From assembly GCF_021412585.1 (NCBI RefSeq), contig NZ_JAKCMI010000041.1, positions 300,848 to 364,847 of the forward strand: a DNA stretch of 64,000 nucleotides, given 5' to 3'. The number at the start of each line of letters is the position of its first letter. The first letter of the stretch is position 1. The notes beneath the pieces were generated by a model. That model had not been told where the DNA came from and ran no database searches. It saw nothing but the letters and a program-made list of their open reading frames with translations. The position numbers and the translations under genes are program-made. This DNA is from Halomonas alkalisoli. GTDB taxonomy: Bacteria > Pseudomonadota > Gammaproteobacteria > Pseudomonadales > Halomonadaceae. Positions 34,962-44,353 of this stretch are shown here, one piece after another.

Positions 34962-35144
34962 GTCGGCTGTCTCCTTTGCAATACAACCCAGATGTCACAG
35001 CGAGCCGCAACATTTCGCTCCGTCGCGCGAGCAGGGCTCAAGTTCGGCCATCGCGGTCCGATAACCAGATTAGCAGGTGATGAATATGACAGGCGATGCA
35101 TCGCTACCGCCCCAGGCGGGCGGTGACGCTGGGGAGGAGATGAA

Positions 35145-35378
35145 ATGAACGACCTGAATATGGCCAGAGGCGTATCGTCCCACGCCTTCTTGTCGAACGA
35201 ACACCTGGAGCGACGGCTGGTAAGGGCCAAGCTTCTGCTCGATGGCCTGGAGCGGGACGCCGGCTCCAAGGACATGGGGGCGCTGTCGGCCGCGCGGGTG
35301 GAGTTTGCTCTAGCCGCGCGTGCCCTGGCCGACGCACTGATCGCCCGGAGCCAGCACGGCAGGGAAAGCGACGATTGA
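35145..35378 (+). CDS. Small hypothetical protein, 77 residues
   Basis: Leu- and Ala-rich helical protein (LERRLVRAKLLLDGLERDAG, VEFALAARALADALIARS) that could form a coiled-coil dimer. No family recognised, no signal or membrane segment. GGGGAGGAG lies right before the ATG. It is divergent from the HIT gene. Confidence 0.65.
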   Translation: MNDLNMARGVSSHAFLSNEHLERRLVRAKLLLDGLERDAGSKDMGALSAARVEFALAARALADALIARSQHGRESDD

Positions 35379-35455
35379 AGCGTGCCAGCGCCACGGGCCG
35401 AATGCTATCACCCGGCCGGTGGCAGGTAGTGCACCAGGCACTGTCTGAAAACTGC

Positions 35456-36337
35456 CTAATCGCTACTCACAGCCTCGAGCTTGTCCTGTGTCCTTGATGC
35501 AAAGTCGCTGGCGTCATGGCGCTCGTGCAACTGCTGCTCCAGCGGGCCAAAGGTGCGGTTGACCATGCGGCCACGCTTCACCGCCGGCCGGGCATCGATC
35601 TCCCTGGCCCAGCGCTGCACGTGCTCGTACTCCTGCACCTGCAGGAACTCGCCGGCATCGTAGACACGGTCCAGCGCCAGCTGCCCGTACCAGGGCCACG
35701 TCGCAATATCGGCAATGGTGTAGTCATCCCCACCCAGGTAACGCGTCTCGGCCAGGCGCCGGTCCAGCACGTCGAGCTGGCGCTTGGCCTCCATGGCGAA
35801 GCGGTCGATGGCGTACTCGATCTTGGTTGGCGCGTAGGCGTAGAAATGGCCGAAGCCACCTCCCAGGTATGGTCCGCTGCCCATCTGCCAGAACAGCCAG
35901 TTGAGGGTCTCGGTGCGCCCGGCCGGGTCGCGGGGCAACAGCTCGCCGAACTTTTCGGCGAGATACAGCAGGATCGAGCCCGACTCGAACACCCGGGTGG
36001 GCGGCGTGGTGCCGTGGTCCATCAGCGCCGGGATCTTCGAGTTGGGATTGACCTCGACGAAGCCGCTGCCGAACTGATCGCCGTCACCGATCTTTATCAA
36101 CCAGGCATCGTACTCGGCGCCTGTGTGACCCAATGCCAGCAGCTCCTCGAGCATGATCGTGGCCTTCACCCCGTTGGGCGTGGCCAGCGAGTAGAGCTGC
36201 AGGGGGTGCTTGCCGACCGGCAGCGCCTTGTCGTGGGTGGGACCGGCGATGGGGCGGTTGATGTTGGCGAACTGGCCTCCGTTCGCCTTCTCCCATTTCC
36301 ACACCTTCGGCGGTACGTACTCGTGTTCCTGGCTCAT
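35456..36337 (-). CDS. yghU: YghU-type glutathione-dependent disulfide oxidoreductase (GST fold)
   Basis: 293-residue GST-superfamily protein close to E. coli YghU, which reduces disulfides with glutathione. The long N-terminus (EHEYVPPKVWKWEKANGG, FANINRPIAGPTHD) is diagnostic, followed by the GST N-domain (LYSLATPNGVKATIMLEELLALG, NPNSKIPAL) and C-domain (ADIATWPWYG). The start at MSQEHEY has AGGAG 6-8 nt upstream. It is transcribed alone and tail-to-head with the AcoR-like gene, whose stop is 82 bp further on. Confidence 0.95.
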   Translation of the reverse strand: MSQEHEYVPPKVWKWEKANGGQFANINRPIAGPTHDKALPVGKHPLQLYSLATPNGVKATIMLEELLALGHTGAEYDAWLIKIGDGDQFGSGFVEVNPNSKIPALMDHGTTPPTRVFESGSILLYLAEKFGELLPRDPAGRTETLNWLFWQMGSGPYLGGGFGHFYAYAPTKIEYAIDRFAMEAKRQLDVLDRRLAETRYLGGDDYTIADIATWPWYGQLALDRVYDAGEFLQVQEYEHVQRWAREIDARPAVKRGRMVNRTFGPLEQQLHERHDASDFASRTQDKLEAVSSD

Positions 36338-36419
36338 GAAGACTCCTGTCGGGGGGATATGGCACGGCACTCCGCCACGAAGCGGATGCGCCCATACCAG
36401 TCCGACAAAAGATAGCCTG

Positions 36420-38396
36420 TTAAGGTTCGGGGTTCGAGCCGGCCTCGCGCCAGTTCGGCGGCACCAGGCCATGACGGCGCATGCGCCGATAGATGGTGGG
36501 CCGTGAAACGCCGAGCCGCCGCGCGACGAGGCTGACGTTCCAACTGTTTTCCCTCAGCAGAGCGTGCAGCGCCTCGCCCTCGTTCGGCTCCCCCGTTTTG
36601 GGCCCCGCCTCGATCACCCGGGGCGCGGCGCCGAGATGCCCCTGGCACTCTTCCGGCAGGTCGTGGAGCGTGATCTCGTCTCCCTCGGCCGTGGCCAGAG
36701 CGAAGGCCAGGGCGTTCTTGAGCTGGCGGATATTGCCCGGCCAGGCATGGGCCAGCAGCGCGCTCATGGCATCGGCGCGCAGGCGCACTTCCCGTCCGCG
36801 ATCGGTGAGAAGCGCCCGGTAGACGCTGCGAATCACGTAGTGCTTGTCGGCCCGCTCACGCAGCGCCGGCAGCTTCAACTGGGCCCCGTTCAGGCGATAG
36901 TAGAGGTCCTCACGGAAGCCGCCCCTGGCAATCAGCTCGCTCATGTCGCGATGGGTAGCGGTGATCACCCGGATATCGACGCGCACCGCCTTCTCGGCCC
37001 CCAGCGGCATCACTTCACGCTCGGCCAATACTCGCAGCAGCCGGGTCTGCAGCGTCAGCGGCATGTCGCCGATTTCGTCCAGGAACAGGGTGCCGCCGTC
37101 GGCCTGCTGGATAAGGCCGCGCATGCCCTTGCTGCGCCCGCCGGTGAAGGCGCCGGGCAGGTAGCCGAACAGTTCGCTCTCGATCAACGATTCGGGAATC
37201 GCCGCGCAGTTCACCGCCACGAACGGCCCCTTGGCGCGCGTACCGCTGTCGTGAAGGGCCCGGGCCAGCACCTCCTTGCCGGTACCGGTCTCGCCGGTGA
37301 TCAATACGCCGACCTGCTCGTTGCGCAACCGCCGGGCCAGCTTAAGCACGCGATGCATGGCGGGGTCGTCCGAGGCGAGCCGGTCCAGCGCCGGCACCGG
37401 CGTGGGCGAAGGGGTCGCGGCACTCGGGGGCAAGCGCCGTCCGCGCGGTTCGATCAGGGTGATGAAGCAGGTGGTGTCATTGGCGCGCGCCCGAAAGGCG
37501 CGAATACCATCGTCACTGGCCGCCGGTATGCCCAGCAACTCGCCCATCTCGCCATCGAACAGCTGGGTGATCGAAGGCTGCCAGCCCGGTGACCACGGCG
37601 GCCAGCGGCGCAGGTGGGCATCGATCAGCGCGCGTCCGGCGCCATTGGCGGCAATGACGCTGCCGTCCTCCTCTATGGCAATCAAGCCGCGGCCATTGAG
37701 ATGGACGAATTCCCGGGCGGTATCGAAGCGCAGCATCAGGCAGTGGCGATAGCGATGCAGGAAATAGGCGTCCTCGATCATCCGCGCATAGAGCGTGACC
37801 AGCGGCAGGCCGAAGTTCTGGCTCTCCTGGGCGCTCGACGACTGCAGTGCGGAGATGTCCAACACCGCGATGACCTGCCCCTGCGGGTCGGTGATCGGCG
37901 CCGCCGTGCAGGTCAGGCTGATGTGGGTGGCATCGAAGTGCTCGCTCTGGTGGCAGGTAATGGCCTGGCCGTCGTGAACGCAGGTACCGACCGCACAGGT
38001 TCCCGCGTAGCGCTCGTCCCAGTCGGCGCCGAGATAGAGACCCGCCTGGCGCAGGGCCGTCTCCTGCTCGCGCTGGCCGCGGAAGTCCACGGTGATGCCC
38101 TGCCGGTCGGTGAGCAGCAGCACATAGCCCAGCGGGGCGATCTGGGTGAAAAGCTGATCGACACCCGCCCGGGCGACGTGCAGAAGCTCGTCCACCGGCT
38201 CGCGGTGCTCCTTGAGCGCCTGCTGGGTCAGCACCCGCACGGGGCGAGGGCGGCCGGGGTCGAGCCGGTACTCGCCGACGCAGCGCTCCCAGGAGCGCCG
38301 GATGACCTCGCGGCACCCACCCAGGTCCGCCGGCTGGCCTTCGCTGAGCCGGGTCAGGGTCTCGATATGCTGGCGTTGCTCGTTGCGCAGTGGCAT
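36420..38396 (-). CDS. Sigma-54-dependent activator, AcoR-like
   Basis: 658-residue bacterial enhancer-binding protein. The N-terminal half is a GAF-like sensor with paired cysteines and the phrase SWERCVGEYRLDP (AcoR family opening). The AAA+ domain has Walker A GETGTGKE, the sigma-54 contact loop GAFTGGRSKG (usual GAFTGA), Walker B GTLFLDEIGD and a Fis-type HTH at the C-terminus (NVSLVARRLGVSRPTIYRR). It works on sigma-54 promoters; a candidate promoter with palindromic sites lies upstream of the divergent flavoprotein gene, its likely target. The start at 38396 has GAGAGG 5 nt upstream. Inducers of AcoR relatives are small ketones, diols or aldehydes. Confidence 0.94.
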   Translation of the reverse strand: MPLRNEQRQHIETLTRLSEGQPADLGGCREVIRRSWERCVGEYRLDPGRPRPVRVLTQQALKEHREPVDELLHVARAGVDQLFTQIAPLGYVLLLTDRQGITVDFRGQREQETALRQAGLYLGADWDERYAGTCAVGTCVHDGQAITCHQSEHFDATHISLTCTAAPITDPQGQVIAVLDISALQSSSAQESQNFGLPLVTLYARMIEDAYFLHRYRHCLMLRFDTAREFVHLNGRGLIAIEEDGSVIAANGAGRALIDAHLRRWPPWSPGWQPSITQLFDGEMGELLGIPAASDDGIRAFRARANDTTCFITLIEPRGRRLPPSAATPSPTPVPALDRLASDDPAMHRVLKLARRLRNEQVGVLITGETGTGKEVLARALHDSGTRAKGPFVAVNCAAIPESLIESELFGYLPGAFTGGRSKGMRGLIQQADGGTLFLDEIGDMPLTLQTRLLRVLAEREVMPLGAEKAVRVDIRVITATHRDMSELIARGGFREDLYYRLNGAQLKLPALRERADKHYVIRSVYRALLTDRGREVRLRADAMSALLAHAWPGNIRQLKNALAFALATAEGDEITLHDLPEECQGHLGAAPRVIEAGPKTGEPNEGEALHALLRENSWNVSLVARRLGVSRPTIYRRMRRHGLVPPNWREAGSNPEP

Positions 38397-38591
38397 CGCT
38401 GCCTCTCTCATGCTCCGCCTCGCCGCACTTCTTGCCGCTCTTCTCTTGCCGCTCTGTCTTGCCAATCTGTCTTGCCAATCTACCTGCGACCGTGCGACGG
38501 CGGGCCTTGTTGTTGTGTGGCAGGCCTACCTCCAAGCCTATGCCGTACCGAGCAGGAGTCAATCGACGCCGCCTGCGCCCTTGGTCGGGGG

Positions 38592-38648
38592 GTTACAGGT
38601 GTAACGCTGAGCCCCCTCCGTCGCGTGACAGCTGTCACAGGCGTTACA
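38592..38648 (+). promoter_or_regulatory. Palindromic upstream activator sites for the AcoR-like protein
   Basis: Two related dyads, GTTACA-GG-TGTAAC at 38592-38605 and GTGACA-GC-TGTCAC at 38625-38638, start to start 33 bp, plus a further half-site GTTACA at 38643-38648. They lie about 100-155 bp upstream of the -24 element, the usual distance for enhancer sites of sigma-54 activators. Same-half-site spacing and shared GTnACA sequence suggest one regulator binding in tandem. Confidence 0.75.
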
Positions 38649-38748
38649 GGTTGGCGAGACAGCTCCGGGCACCCGCGGCTTTTCTCCGCTTGATAAAAAT
38701 CGCGTTATTTCAATCCTCTAGAGAACCTTTCCGTTCGACCTTCGCAAC

Positions 38749-38763
38749 TGGCACGGTTTCTGC
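38749..38763 (+). promoter_or_regulatory. Sigma-54 (-24/-12) promoter of the FMO gene
   Basis: TGGCACGGTTTCTGC matches the consensus TGGCACG-N4-TTGC with one change (C for T at the first base of the -12 part). The GG and GC dinucleotides keep the invariant 12-base start-to-start spacing. Its last base is about 41 bp before the ATG of the NTF2-FMO gene and about 110 bp downstream of the activator sites. Confidence 0.85.
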
Positions 38764-38804
38764 CATGGCTCAGGGTGTCCCCAAACAACAAGCGGAGAAC
38801 AACG

Positions 38805-40601
38805 ATGACGACACCCACGCCAACTCAACACGTCCAGCAATGGCTGCACGACTTCGAGAGCGCGCTGGAGCAGCGCGACATTGAACGGGTCATGGCCCTG
38901 TTCAATGACGAGTGCTACTGGCGCGACCTGGTCGCCTTCACCTGGAACCTCAAGACGCTGGAAGGCAAGGACGCCATCCAGTCGATGCTCAACGCCACCC
39001 TGGGCGAGACGTACCCCACGCACTGGCGGCTCGACGGCGAGGCCACCGAAGCCAACGACGTGACCGAGGCCTGGTTCACCTTCGAGACCGACGCCGCCCA
39101 CGGCAAGGGCTTCCTGCGTTTGAAGAACGGCAAGTGCTGGACCCTGCTGACCACCATGCAGGAACTCAAGGACCACCCCGAGCCAGGCGGCGACCATCGG
39201 CCCATGGGGGCCGAGCACGGCGCCAGCAAGACCCGCGAGACCTGGCTCGAATCGCGCCAGCGGGAAGAACGGGAGCTCGGCTACAGTCGCCAGCCCTACT
39301 GCGTGATCATCGGCGGCGGCCAGGGCGGCATCGGGCTCGCCGCGCGACTACGCCAGCTCGACGTGCCCACCATCGTGCTCGACAAGCACCCTCGCCCCGG
39401 CGACGCCTGGCGCAACCGCTACAAGTCGCTGTGCCTGCACGACCCGGTATGGTACGACCACCTGCCCTACATCCCCTTCCCCGAGAACTGGCCGGTGTTC
39501 GCACCCAAGGACAAGATCGGCGACTGGCTGGAGATGTACACCAAGGTGATGGAGCTCAACTACTGGAGCTCCACCGAGTGCGAGGGCGCCAGCTATGAAG
39601 AGGCCAGCGGCGAGTGGACGGTGCGGGTCAACCGCGATGGCGAACGGGTCACGCTGCGCCCCAAGCAGCTGATCCTGGCCACCGGCATGTCGGGTGTGCC
39701 CAATGTGCCGCACTTCCCCGGCGCCGAGACCTTCGAGGGCGAGCAGCAGCACTCCAGCCAGCACCCCGGGCCGGACGCCTATCGTGGCAAGAAGGTGGTC
39801 GTGGTGGGCTCCAACAACTCGGCCCATGATATCTGCGCGGCGCTGTGGGAGAACGACGCCGACGTGACCATGATCCAGCGTTCCTCTACCCATATCGTGA
39901 AATCCGACTCGCTCATGGAGCACGCCCTCGGCCCGCTCTACTCCGAGGAAGCGGTGAAGAACGGCATCACCCACGACAAGGCGGACCTGATCTTCGCCTC
40001 GATCCCCTACAAGCTGCTGCCCGACTTCCAGCGCCCCGCCTTCGACCGGATCCGCGAACGCGATGCCGAGTTCTACAAGCGACTCGAGGACGCCGGCTTC
40101 CTGCTCGACTTCGGCGACGACGACTCCGGCCTGTTCCTCAAGTACCTGCGACGCGGCTCCGGCTACTACATCGACGTGGGCGCCTGCGACCTGGTGGCCA
40201 ACGGCGACATCAAGCTGCGCAGCGGCGTGGGCATCGAGCGCATCAACCCGCGCTCGGTGACGCTCAGCGACGGCTCCGAGCTGCCCGCCGACCTGATCGT
40301 CTACGCCACCGGCTACGGCTCCATGAACGGCTGGGCGGCGCGCATCATCTCCCAGGAGGTGGCCGACAAGGTCGGCAAGTGCTGGGGGCTCGGCTCCGAC
40401 ACGGCCAAGGACCCCGGCCCCTGGGAGGGCGAGCTACGCAACATGTGGAAGCCCACCCAGCAAGAAGCGCTGTGGTTCCACGGCGGCAACCTGCACCAGT
40501 CGCGCCACTACTCCCACTACCTGGCGCTGCAGCTCAAGGCACGCATGGAAGGCATCCCCACGCCGGTATACGGGCAGCAGGAAGTGCATCACCTCGCCTG
40601 A
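38805..40601 (+). CDS. NTF2-like/FMO fusion flavoprotein monooxygenase
   Basis: 598-residue oxidoreductase. Residues 8-122 are an NTF2/SnoaL-like domain (LHDFESALEQRDIERVMALF, YWRDLVAFTWNLK), and from 165 on it is a flavin monooxygenase: FAD loop GGGQGGIG (170-175), second Rossmann loop VVVGSNNSAHDI, and the family motif FxGxxxHxxx (FEGEQQHSSQ), where the usual final aromatic residue is His. It uses FAD and NADPH to oxygenate a small organic substrate. Its promoter is of sigma-54 type and an AcoR-like activator is divergent, so expression should be induced by that regulator's ligand. GGAG lies 8 nt before the ATG. Confidence 0.93.
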   Translation: MTTPTPTQHVQQWLHDFESALEQRDIERVMALFNDECYWRDLVAFTWNLKTLEGKDAIQSMLNATLGETYPTHWRLDGEATEANDVTEAWFTFETDAAHGKGFLRLKNGKCWTLLTTMQELKDHPEPGGDHRPMGAEHGASKTRETWLESRQREERELGYSRQPYCVIIGGGQGGIGLAARLRQLDVPTIVLDKHPRPGDAWRNRYKSLCLHDPVWYDHLPYIPFPENWPVFAPKDKIGDWLEMYTKVMELNYWSSTECEGASYEEASGEWTVRVNRDGERVTLRPKQLILATGMSGVPNVPHFPGAETFEGEQQHSSQHPGPDAYRGKKVVVVGSNNSAHDICAALWENDADVTMIQRSSTHIVKSDSLMEHALGPLYSEEAVKNGITHDKADLIFASIPYKLLPDFQRPAFDRIRERDAEFYKRLEDAGFLLDFGDDDSGLFLKYLRRGSGYYIDVGACDLVANGDIKLRSGVGIERINPRSVTLSDGSELPADLIVYATGYGSMNGWAARIISQEVADKVGKCWGLGSDTAKDPGPWEGELRNMWKPTQQEALWFHGGNLHQSRHYSHYLALQLKARMEGIPTPVYGQQEVHHLA

Positions 40602-40645
40602 TTCCTCAGGGGCTTCGCCGACAGCGGTGTAGGAAATGACTTACA

Positions 40646-41608
40646 TCACGACGGTCCCTGCTGCCCGCGGCGCCAAGTCGCGGGCGGCGCACCGAAGGCC
40701 CGCTTGAAGGCCTTGGTGAACGACGCTTCCGACTCGTATCCCGCTTCCTGGGCGATCAGCGCGATCGGGGTTGACGATTCCTGCAGGCGGCGTGCCGCTA
40801 CCCGCATACGCAACCCCGCCAGGTAGCGCATCGGTGGCATGCCCATCAGTTCGGAGAAGTGTTCAGCGAAGGCTGAGCGGGAAAGCCCCACCTCTCGCGC
40901 CAGTGTTTCTGTCGTCCAATGACGCGCTGGCCGGTCATGCATCAAGGCCAGTGCGCGGCTTACGAAGGGGTTACGCAGCCCGCCTACCCAGGCACGCTGA
41001 TCCGGCGGCAGGCTGACGAGGTAGTGCTGTACGGCCTCGATGAAGAGCAGTTCGGCAAGCCGGGAGAGCAACGCCGGTGAACGTACCTCTCCGCTGGCGA
41101 TCTCGCCGACAGCCAGGCGAAAGGAGCTTTCGATCCATAGCCCGGCCGCACCTTGCGACACGTCGAGCATCATCACGCCCGGCAGCATGCCCATGAGAGG
41201 ATCGCTCGTCGCCTCGCTGAGCAGGAAACCGCACCATACGCGCGTTGCCTCCCCGCCGCCGCCATGGACGATACGGGCGATACCGCTTTCGATGCTCGTC
41301 TGCACCAGTCGGTCGGCACTGATGGGAGGACAATCCAGGGTGCTGCCAAGCACATGCGGTTCATTGCGCGGCAGAACCACGAGGTGCCCTGCCGAGACCT
41401 CCATCGCAGCCCCCTCACCTACCCGCAACAGCAGCCGGCCGGTACTGACGTAATGGTAGGCAATGATCCCACCGGGCAACGGCGTGGCGGGATGGCAATC
41501 CTCAGGTGCAACCTGGGCGGAAATGCACCAGGGCGCAGTGAACTGCGCATCAAGGAAGATGCCGCCGGTCAGCCGCAGCGTGCGCAGCATATCGAGAGAA
41601 GCCTCCAT
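40646..41608 (-). CDS. AraC-family transcriptional regulator with cupin domain
   Basis: 320-residue regulator: an N-terminal cupin-type ligand domain (ISAQVAPEDCHPATPLPGG, LVVLPRNEPHVLGS) and the C-terminal double HTH (HWTTETLAREVGLSRSAFAEHFSELMGMPPMRYL, IALIAQEAGYESEASFTKAFKRAFGAPPATWRR). Layout matches the cupin-6 AraC group, many of which control stress or efflux genes. The start at MEASLDML is preceded by GGAG; an upstream extension of over 170 codons is Gly/Arg-rich and is a shadow of the divergent TPR gene. Ends convergent with the FMO gene. Likely target is the divergent TPR gene. Confidence 0.92.
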   Translation of the reverse strand: MEASLDMLRTLRLTGGIFLDAQFTAPWCISAQVAPEDCHPATPLPGGIIAYHYVSTGRLLLRVGEGAAMEVSAGHLVVLPRNEPHVLGSTLDCPPISADRLVQTSIESGIARIVHGGGGEATRVWCGFLLSEATSDPLMGMLPGVMMLDVSQGAAGLWIESSFRLAVGEIASGEVRSPALLSRLAELLFIEAVQHYLVSLPPDQRAWVGGLRNPFVSRALALMHDRPARHWTTETLAREVGLSRSAFAEHFSELMGMPPMRYLAGLRMRVAARRLQESSTPIALIAQEAGYESEASFTKAFKRAFGAPPATWRRGQQGPS

Positions 41609-41773
41609 CGGCCTACGCTCCGTGATGGCGGCGGCTCGGACAAGAACCCTGGCGTCTCGACCATTATCTGCCACCGCACCTCCGAGTAGTTTAGCAGCGT
41701 GGTGCAAGGCGAGTTCGATGCCCGCCCTGCGCCCCTGACGAACGACAACGACACCACCACGGAGCCATACCCC

Positions 41774-43111
41774 ATGCAGACCGACCGTCAAGGAAATCCC
41801 CTCTCCGGCGCCACCGCCGAAACCGCCGAGCTTTATGACCGCTCGGCCGAAGCGTTCAACCTTTACCGCGGCGACCCCGTCACGCCGCTGGACCAGGCCA
41901 TCGAAGCGGCCCCGGACTTCGCCATGGCGCGAATACTCCGCGCCTACCTGTTTGCGCTGGCCACCGAGCCCGACGCCGCCGAAGCAGCCAGGGCCGATGT
42001 AGTGGCCGTGAAGTCGTACCGCCTGAATGACCGCGAAGCCTCCCACGTCGCCGCCCTCGAGCACCTGCTGGCGGGGGAGTGGACAACCGCCGCGTGCGCC
42101 CTGGATCGCCACAACCTGCACTATCCTCATGACCTATTGGCGCTGCAGGCCGGCCACCTGATGGACTTCTACCGCGCCAACGCCCGCAACCTGCGCGACC
42201 GCCTCGCCCGCGTGCTGCCCCAATGGAGCCGCGACATGCCAGGCTATTCGGTCCTGCTTGGCATGTACGCCTTCGGGCTCGAAGAAACTGGCGCCTACGC
42301 CCGCGCCGAAGAGACCGGCCGCCAGGCGCTGGACAGGGAACCGCTGGATTGCTGGGCGCACCACGCCGTGGCACATGTGATGGAAATGCAGGGGCGCGCC
42401 GAGGACGGCATCGGCTGGATGATCGCACGCGAGCCCTACTGGGCCGGTGATGACAACCTGTTCAAGGTCCACAACTGGTGGCATCGCTCGCTCTGCCATC
42501 TCGAACTGGGACAGGCCGACGAGGCCCTCGCCCTCTATGACGGCCCTATCCGGCAAGAGCGCAGCGTGGTGGCACTGGACATGATAGACGCCTCGGCCCT
42601 GCTCTGGCGGCTGCACCTGACCGGCCAAAACGTAGGCGACCGCTGGCAGGAACTGGCCGACACCTGGGACATGCACGCCGACGGCAAGCTCTACCCCTTC
42701 AACGACTGGCATGCGGTCATGGCGTACCTCGGCGCCGGGCGTGACGATCAGGTGACGCGGCTACTGGCCACCCTGCGTGATCCCGACAGTGGCCGAGAAG
42801 CATCGACCTGGGCAAAACGAATCGGCATGCCGCTGAGCGAAGGCTTTGTCGCCTTCTGGCGCGGCGACTACGACACCGCGGTGGAACGCCTGTATCCAGC
42901 ACGTCACATCGCCAACGCCTTCGGCGGCAGCCACGCCCAGCGCGACATCATCGACTGGACACTGACCGAAGCCGCCCTGCGCGGCGGCTACCGCGACGTG
43001 GCCGAGGGCCTTGCCCACGAGCGTCTCGCCGGGAAGCCGCACAGCCCGCTGAACCGCTCCTTCCTGAGCCGAACCCTCACTCCGGCGGTCGACGAGAAGC
43101 AGGTCGCCTGA
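41774..43111 (+). CDS. Tetratricopeptide-repeat protein
   Basis: 445-residue soluble protein dominated by helical TPR-like repeats (DPVTPLDQAIEAAPDFAMARILRAYLFALA, EETGRQALDREPLDCWAHHAVAHVMEMQGR). No signal or catalytic motif. It resembles the TPR38-type proteins annotated as hypothetical. GGAG lies upstream of the ATG at 41774; the earlier in-frame ATG at 41699 overlaps the promoter of the AraC gene. The divergent AraC regulator is its probable controller. Confidence 0.9.
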   Translation: MQTDRQGNPLSGATAETAELYDRSAEAFNLYRGDPVTPLDQAIEAAPDFAMARILRAYLFALATEPDAAEAARADVVAVKSYRLNDREASHVAALEHLLAGEWTTAACALDRHNLHYPHDLLALQAGHLMDFYRANARNLRDRLARVLPQWSRDMPGYSVLLGMYAFGLEETGAYARAEETGRQALDREPLDCWAHHAVAHVMEMQGRAEDGIGWMIAREPYWAGDDNLFKVHNWWHRSLCHLELGQADEALALYDGPIRQERSVVALDMIDASALLWRLHLTGQNVGDRWQELADTWDMHADGKLYPFNDWHAVMAYLGAGRDDQVTRLLATLRDPDSGREASTWAKRIGMPLSEGFVAFWRGDYDTAVERLYPARHIANAFGGSHAQRDIIDWTLTEAALRGGYRDVAEGLAHERLAGKPHSPLNRSFLSRTLTPAVDEKQVA

Positions 43112-43200
43112 TGCAAAAACGCCGGACGCTCCCACGACATGCGGTTGCGTCCGGCGCCTCGCGAATCCAAGCGTTGACGCGAGGCCTTCGCCAGTCGCTG

Positions 43201-43635
43201 CTAGCGAGCGGTCCTCTGTAGATAGACGAGATGCAGAAAGGGCACCAGCAAGGGGCTGCCAAAAACGCCCAAGGCAATGATGATCACCCACTCAGGGGAA
43301 TCCCAGCCCAAGGCGAGCAGGCTGAACAGCACCAAAGACACACCCGCAAGCCCTGCCCCAAGGCAGGCCGCCCGCCACCACCAGAACAACGCACTCTCGT
43401 GATCGAGCCACGTCGCGCGATTCCAGAGGTAAGCGACCGCCACACGCCATAACCCCAGAATACCCAGCGTTCCAATCAGCACGAAGTGCATGACCGCCAA
43501 GTCCATCAGGCTCCAAGGGAAACCCAAGGTGACGAACAGGGCCACGCTGGAGAACAGGCAGACCACACTCGTCGGCAGCGCCAGCAAGAGCATCTCGACT
43601 GCGATCAACATTCGGTGAACGCTTTCCCTGTTCAT
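43201..43635 (-). CDS. Small inner-membrane hypothetical protein, 144 residues
   Basis: Four hydrophobic segments can be seen (VEMLLLALPTSVVCLFSSVALF, LAVMHFVLIGTLGILGLWRV, AACLGAGLAGVSLVLFSLLALG, VIIIALGVFGSPLLVPFLHLVYL) separated by short polar loops. No recognised family. The start at MNRESVHRM has CAGGAG 6 nt upstream. It lies 32 bp after the acetyltransferase gene on the same strand. Confidence 0.75.
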   Translation of the reverse strand: MNRESVHRMLIAVEMLLLALPTSVVCLFSSVALFVTLGFPWSLMDLAVMHFVLIGTLGILGLWRVAVAYLWNRATWLDHESALFWWWRAACLGAGLAGVSLVLFSLLALGWDSPEWVIIIALGVFGSPLLVPFLHLVYLQRTAR

Positions 43636-43667
43636 TTTTCTCCTGACACACGATGCAGTAACAAGAC

Positions 43668-44306
43668 TCAATCACCCGACGCCTGCTGAAGCGCCTCGAT
43701 ATCCCCCGCCACGATGAGCGAAAGATGCCGGGTTATCTTCTCCACCGGCCAGTCCCACCAGGCAATGGCCTGCAGGGTTTCGACCGCCTCCGGCGGGAAG
43801 CGCTGCTTGATAGGCCGGGCCGGATTGCCGCCGACTACCGTATAGGGCGGCACGTCGCTTACCACCACCGAGCGCGACGATACGATGGCGCCATTGCCGA
43901 TCTTCACGCCGGGCATGATGAGGGCGTCATAGCCAATCCACACGTCATGACCAATGACGGTATCGCCCTTGTAGGGCAGCTCGTCCGGCTCCGGCACGAC
44001 CGTTTCCCAGCCATTGCCGAAGATCTGGAACGGGTAAGTGGAGATACCGGAAAGCTTGTGGTTCGCCCCGTTCATGATGAACTTCGCACCCCGGGCAATG
44101 GCGCAGAACTTGCCGATGATCAGCTTGTCGCCGATGAAGGGGAAGTGATAGAGCACATTGCGTTCGAAGTTTTCGGAATCCTCAGGGTCATCGTAGTAGG
44201 TGTAATCACCGACGATGATATTCGGGCTCTTTACGACGTTCTTGATGAAGCAAACCTGGGGAAACCCTTCCATTGGGTGCGTATTGTCGGGACTGGGTCC
44301 ATGCAT
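43668..44306 (-). CDS. CatB/Vat-type hexapeptide-repeat O-acetyltransferase
   Basis: 212-residue left-handed beta-helix acyltransferase. Visible are the N-terminal MEGFPQVCFIKNVVKSPNIIVGDYTYYDD (typical of xenobiotic acetyltransferases), the active-site-like NGANHKLSGISTYPF and a run of hexapeptide repeats (IGHDVWIGYDALIMPGVKIGNGAIVSSRSVV, VVGGNPARPIK). Family members acetylate chloramphenicol or streptogramins, but chromosomal ones like this often have other or unknown acceptors. AAGGAGG precedes the ATG. No resistance function should be assumed. Confidence 0.93.
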   Translation of the reverse strand: MHGPSPDNTHPMEGFPQVCFIKNVVKSPNIIVGDYTYYDDPEDSENFERNVLYHFPFIGDKLIIGKFCAIARGAKFIMNGANHKLSGISTYPFQIFGNGWETVVPEPDELPYKGDTVIGHDVWIGYDALIMPGVKIGNGAIVSSRSVVVSDVPPYTVVGGNPARPIKQRFPPEAVETLQAIAWWDWPVEKITRHLSLIVAGDIEALQQASGD

Positions 44307-44353
44307 GTCTGCCCTCCTTGATCTATCTCGCTTGCTGCCACAGCCCATCGCTA

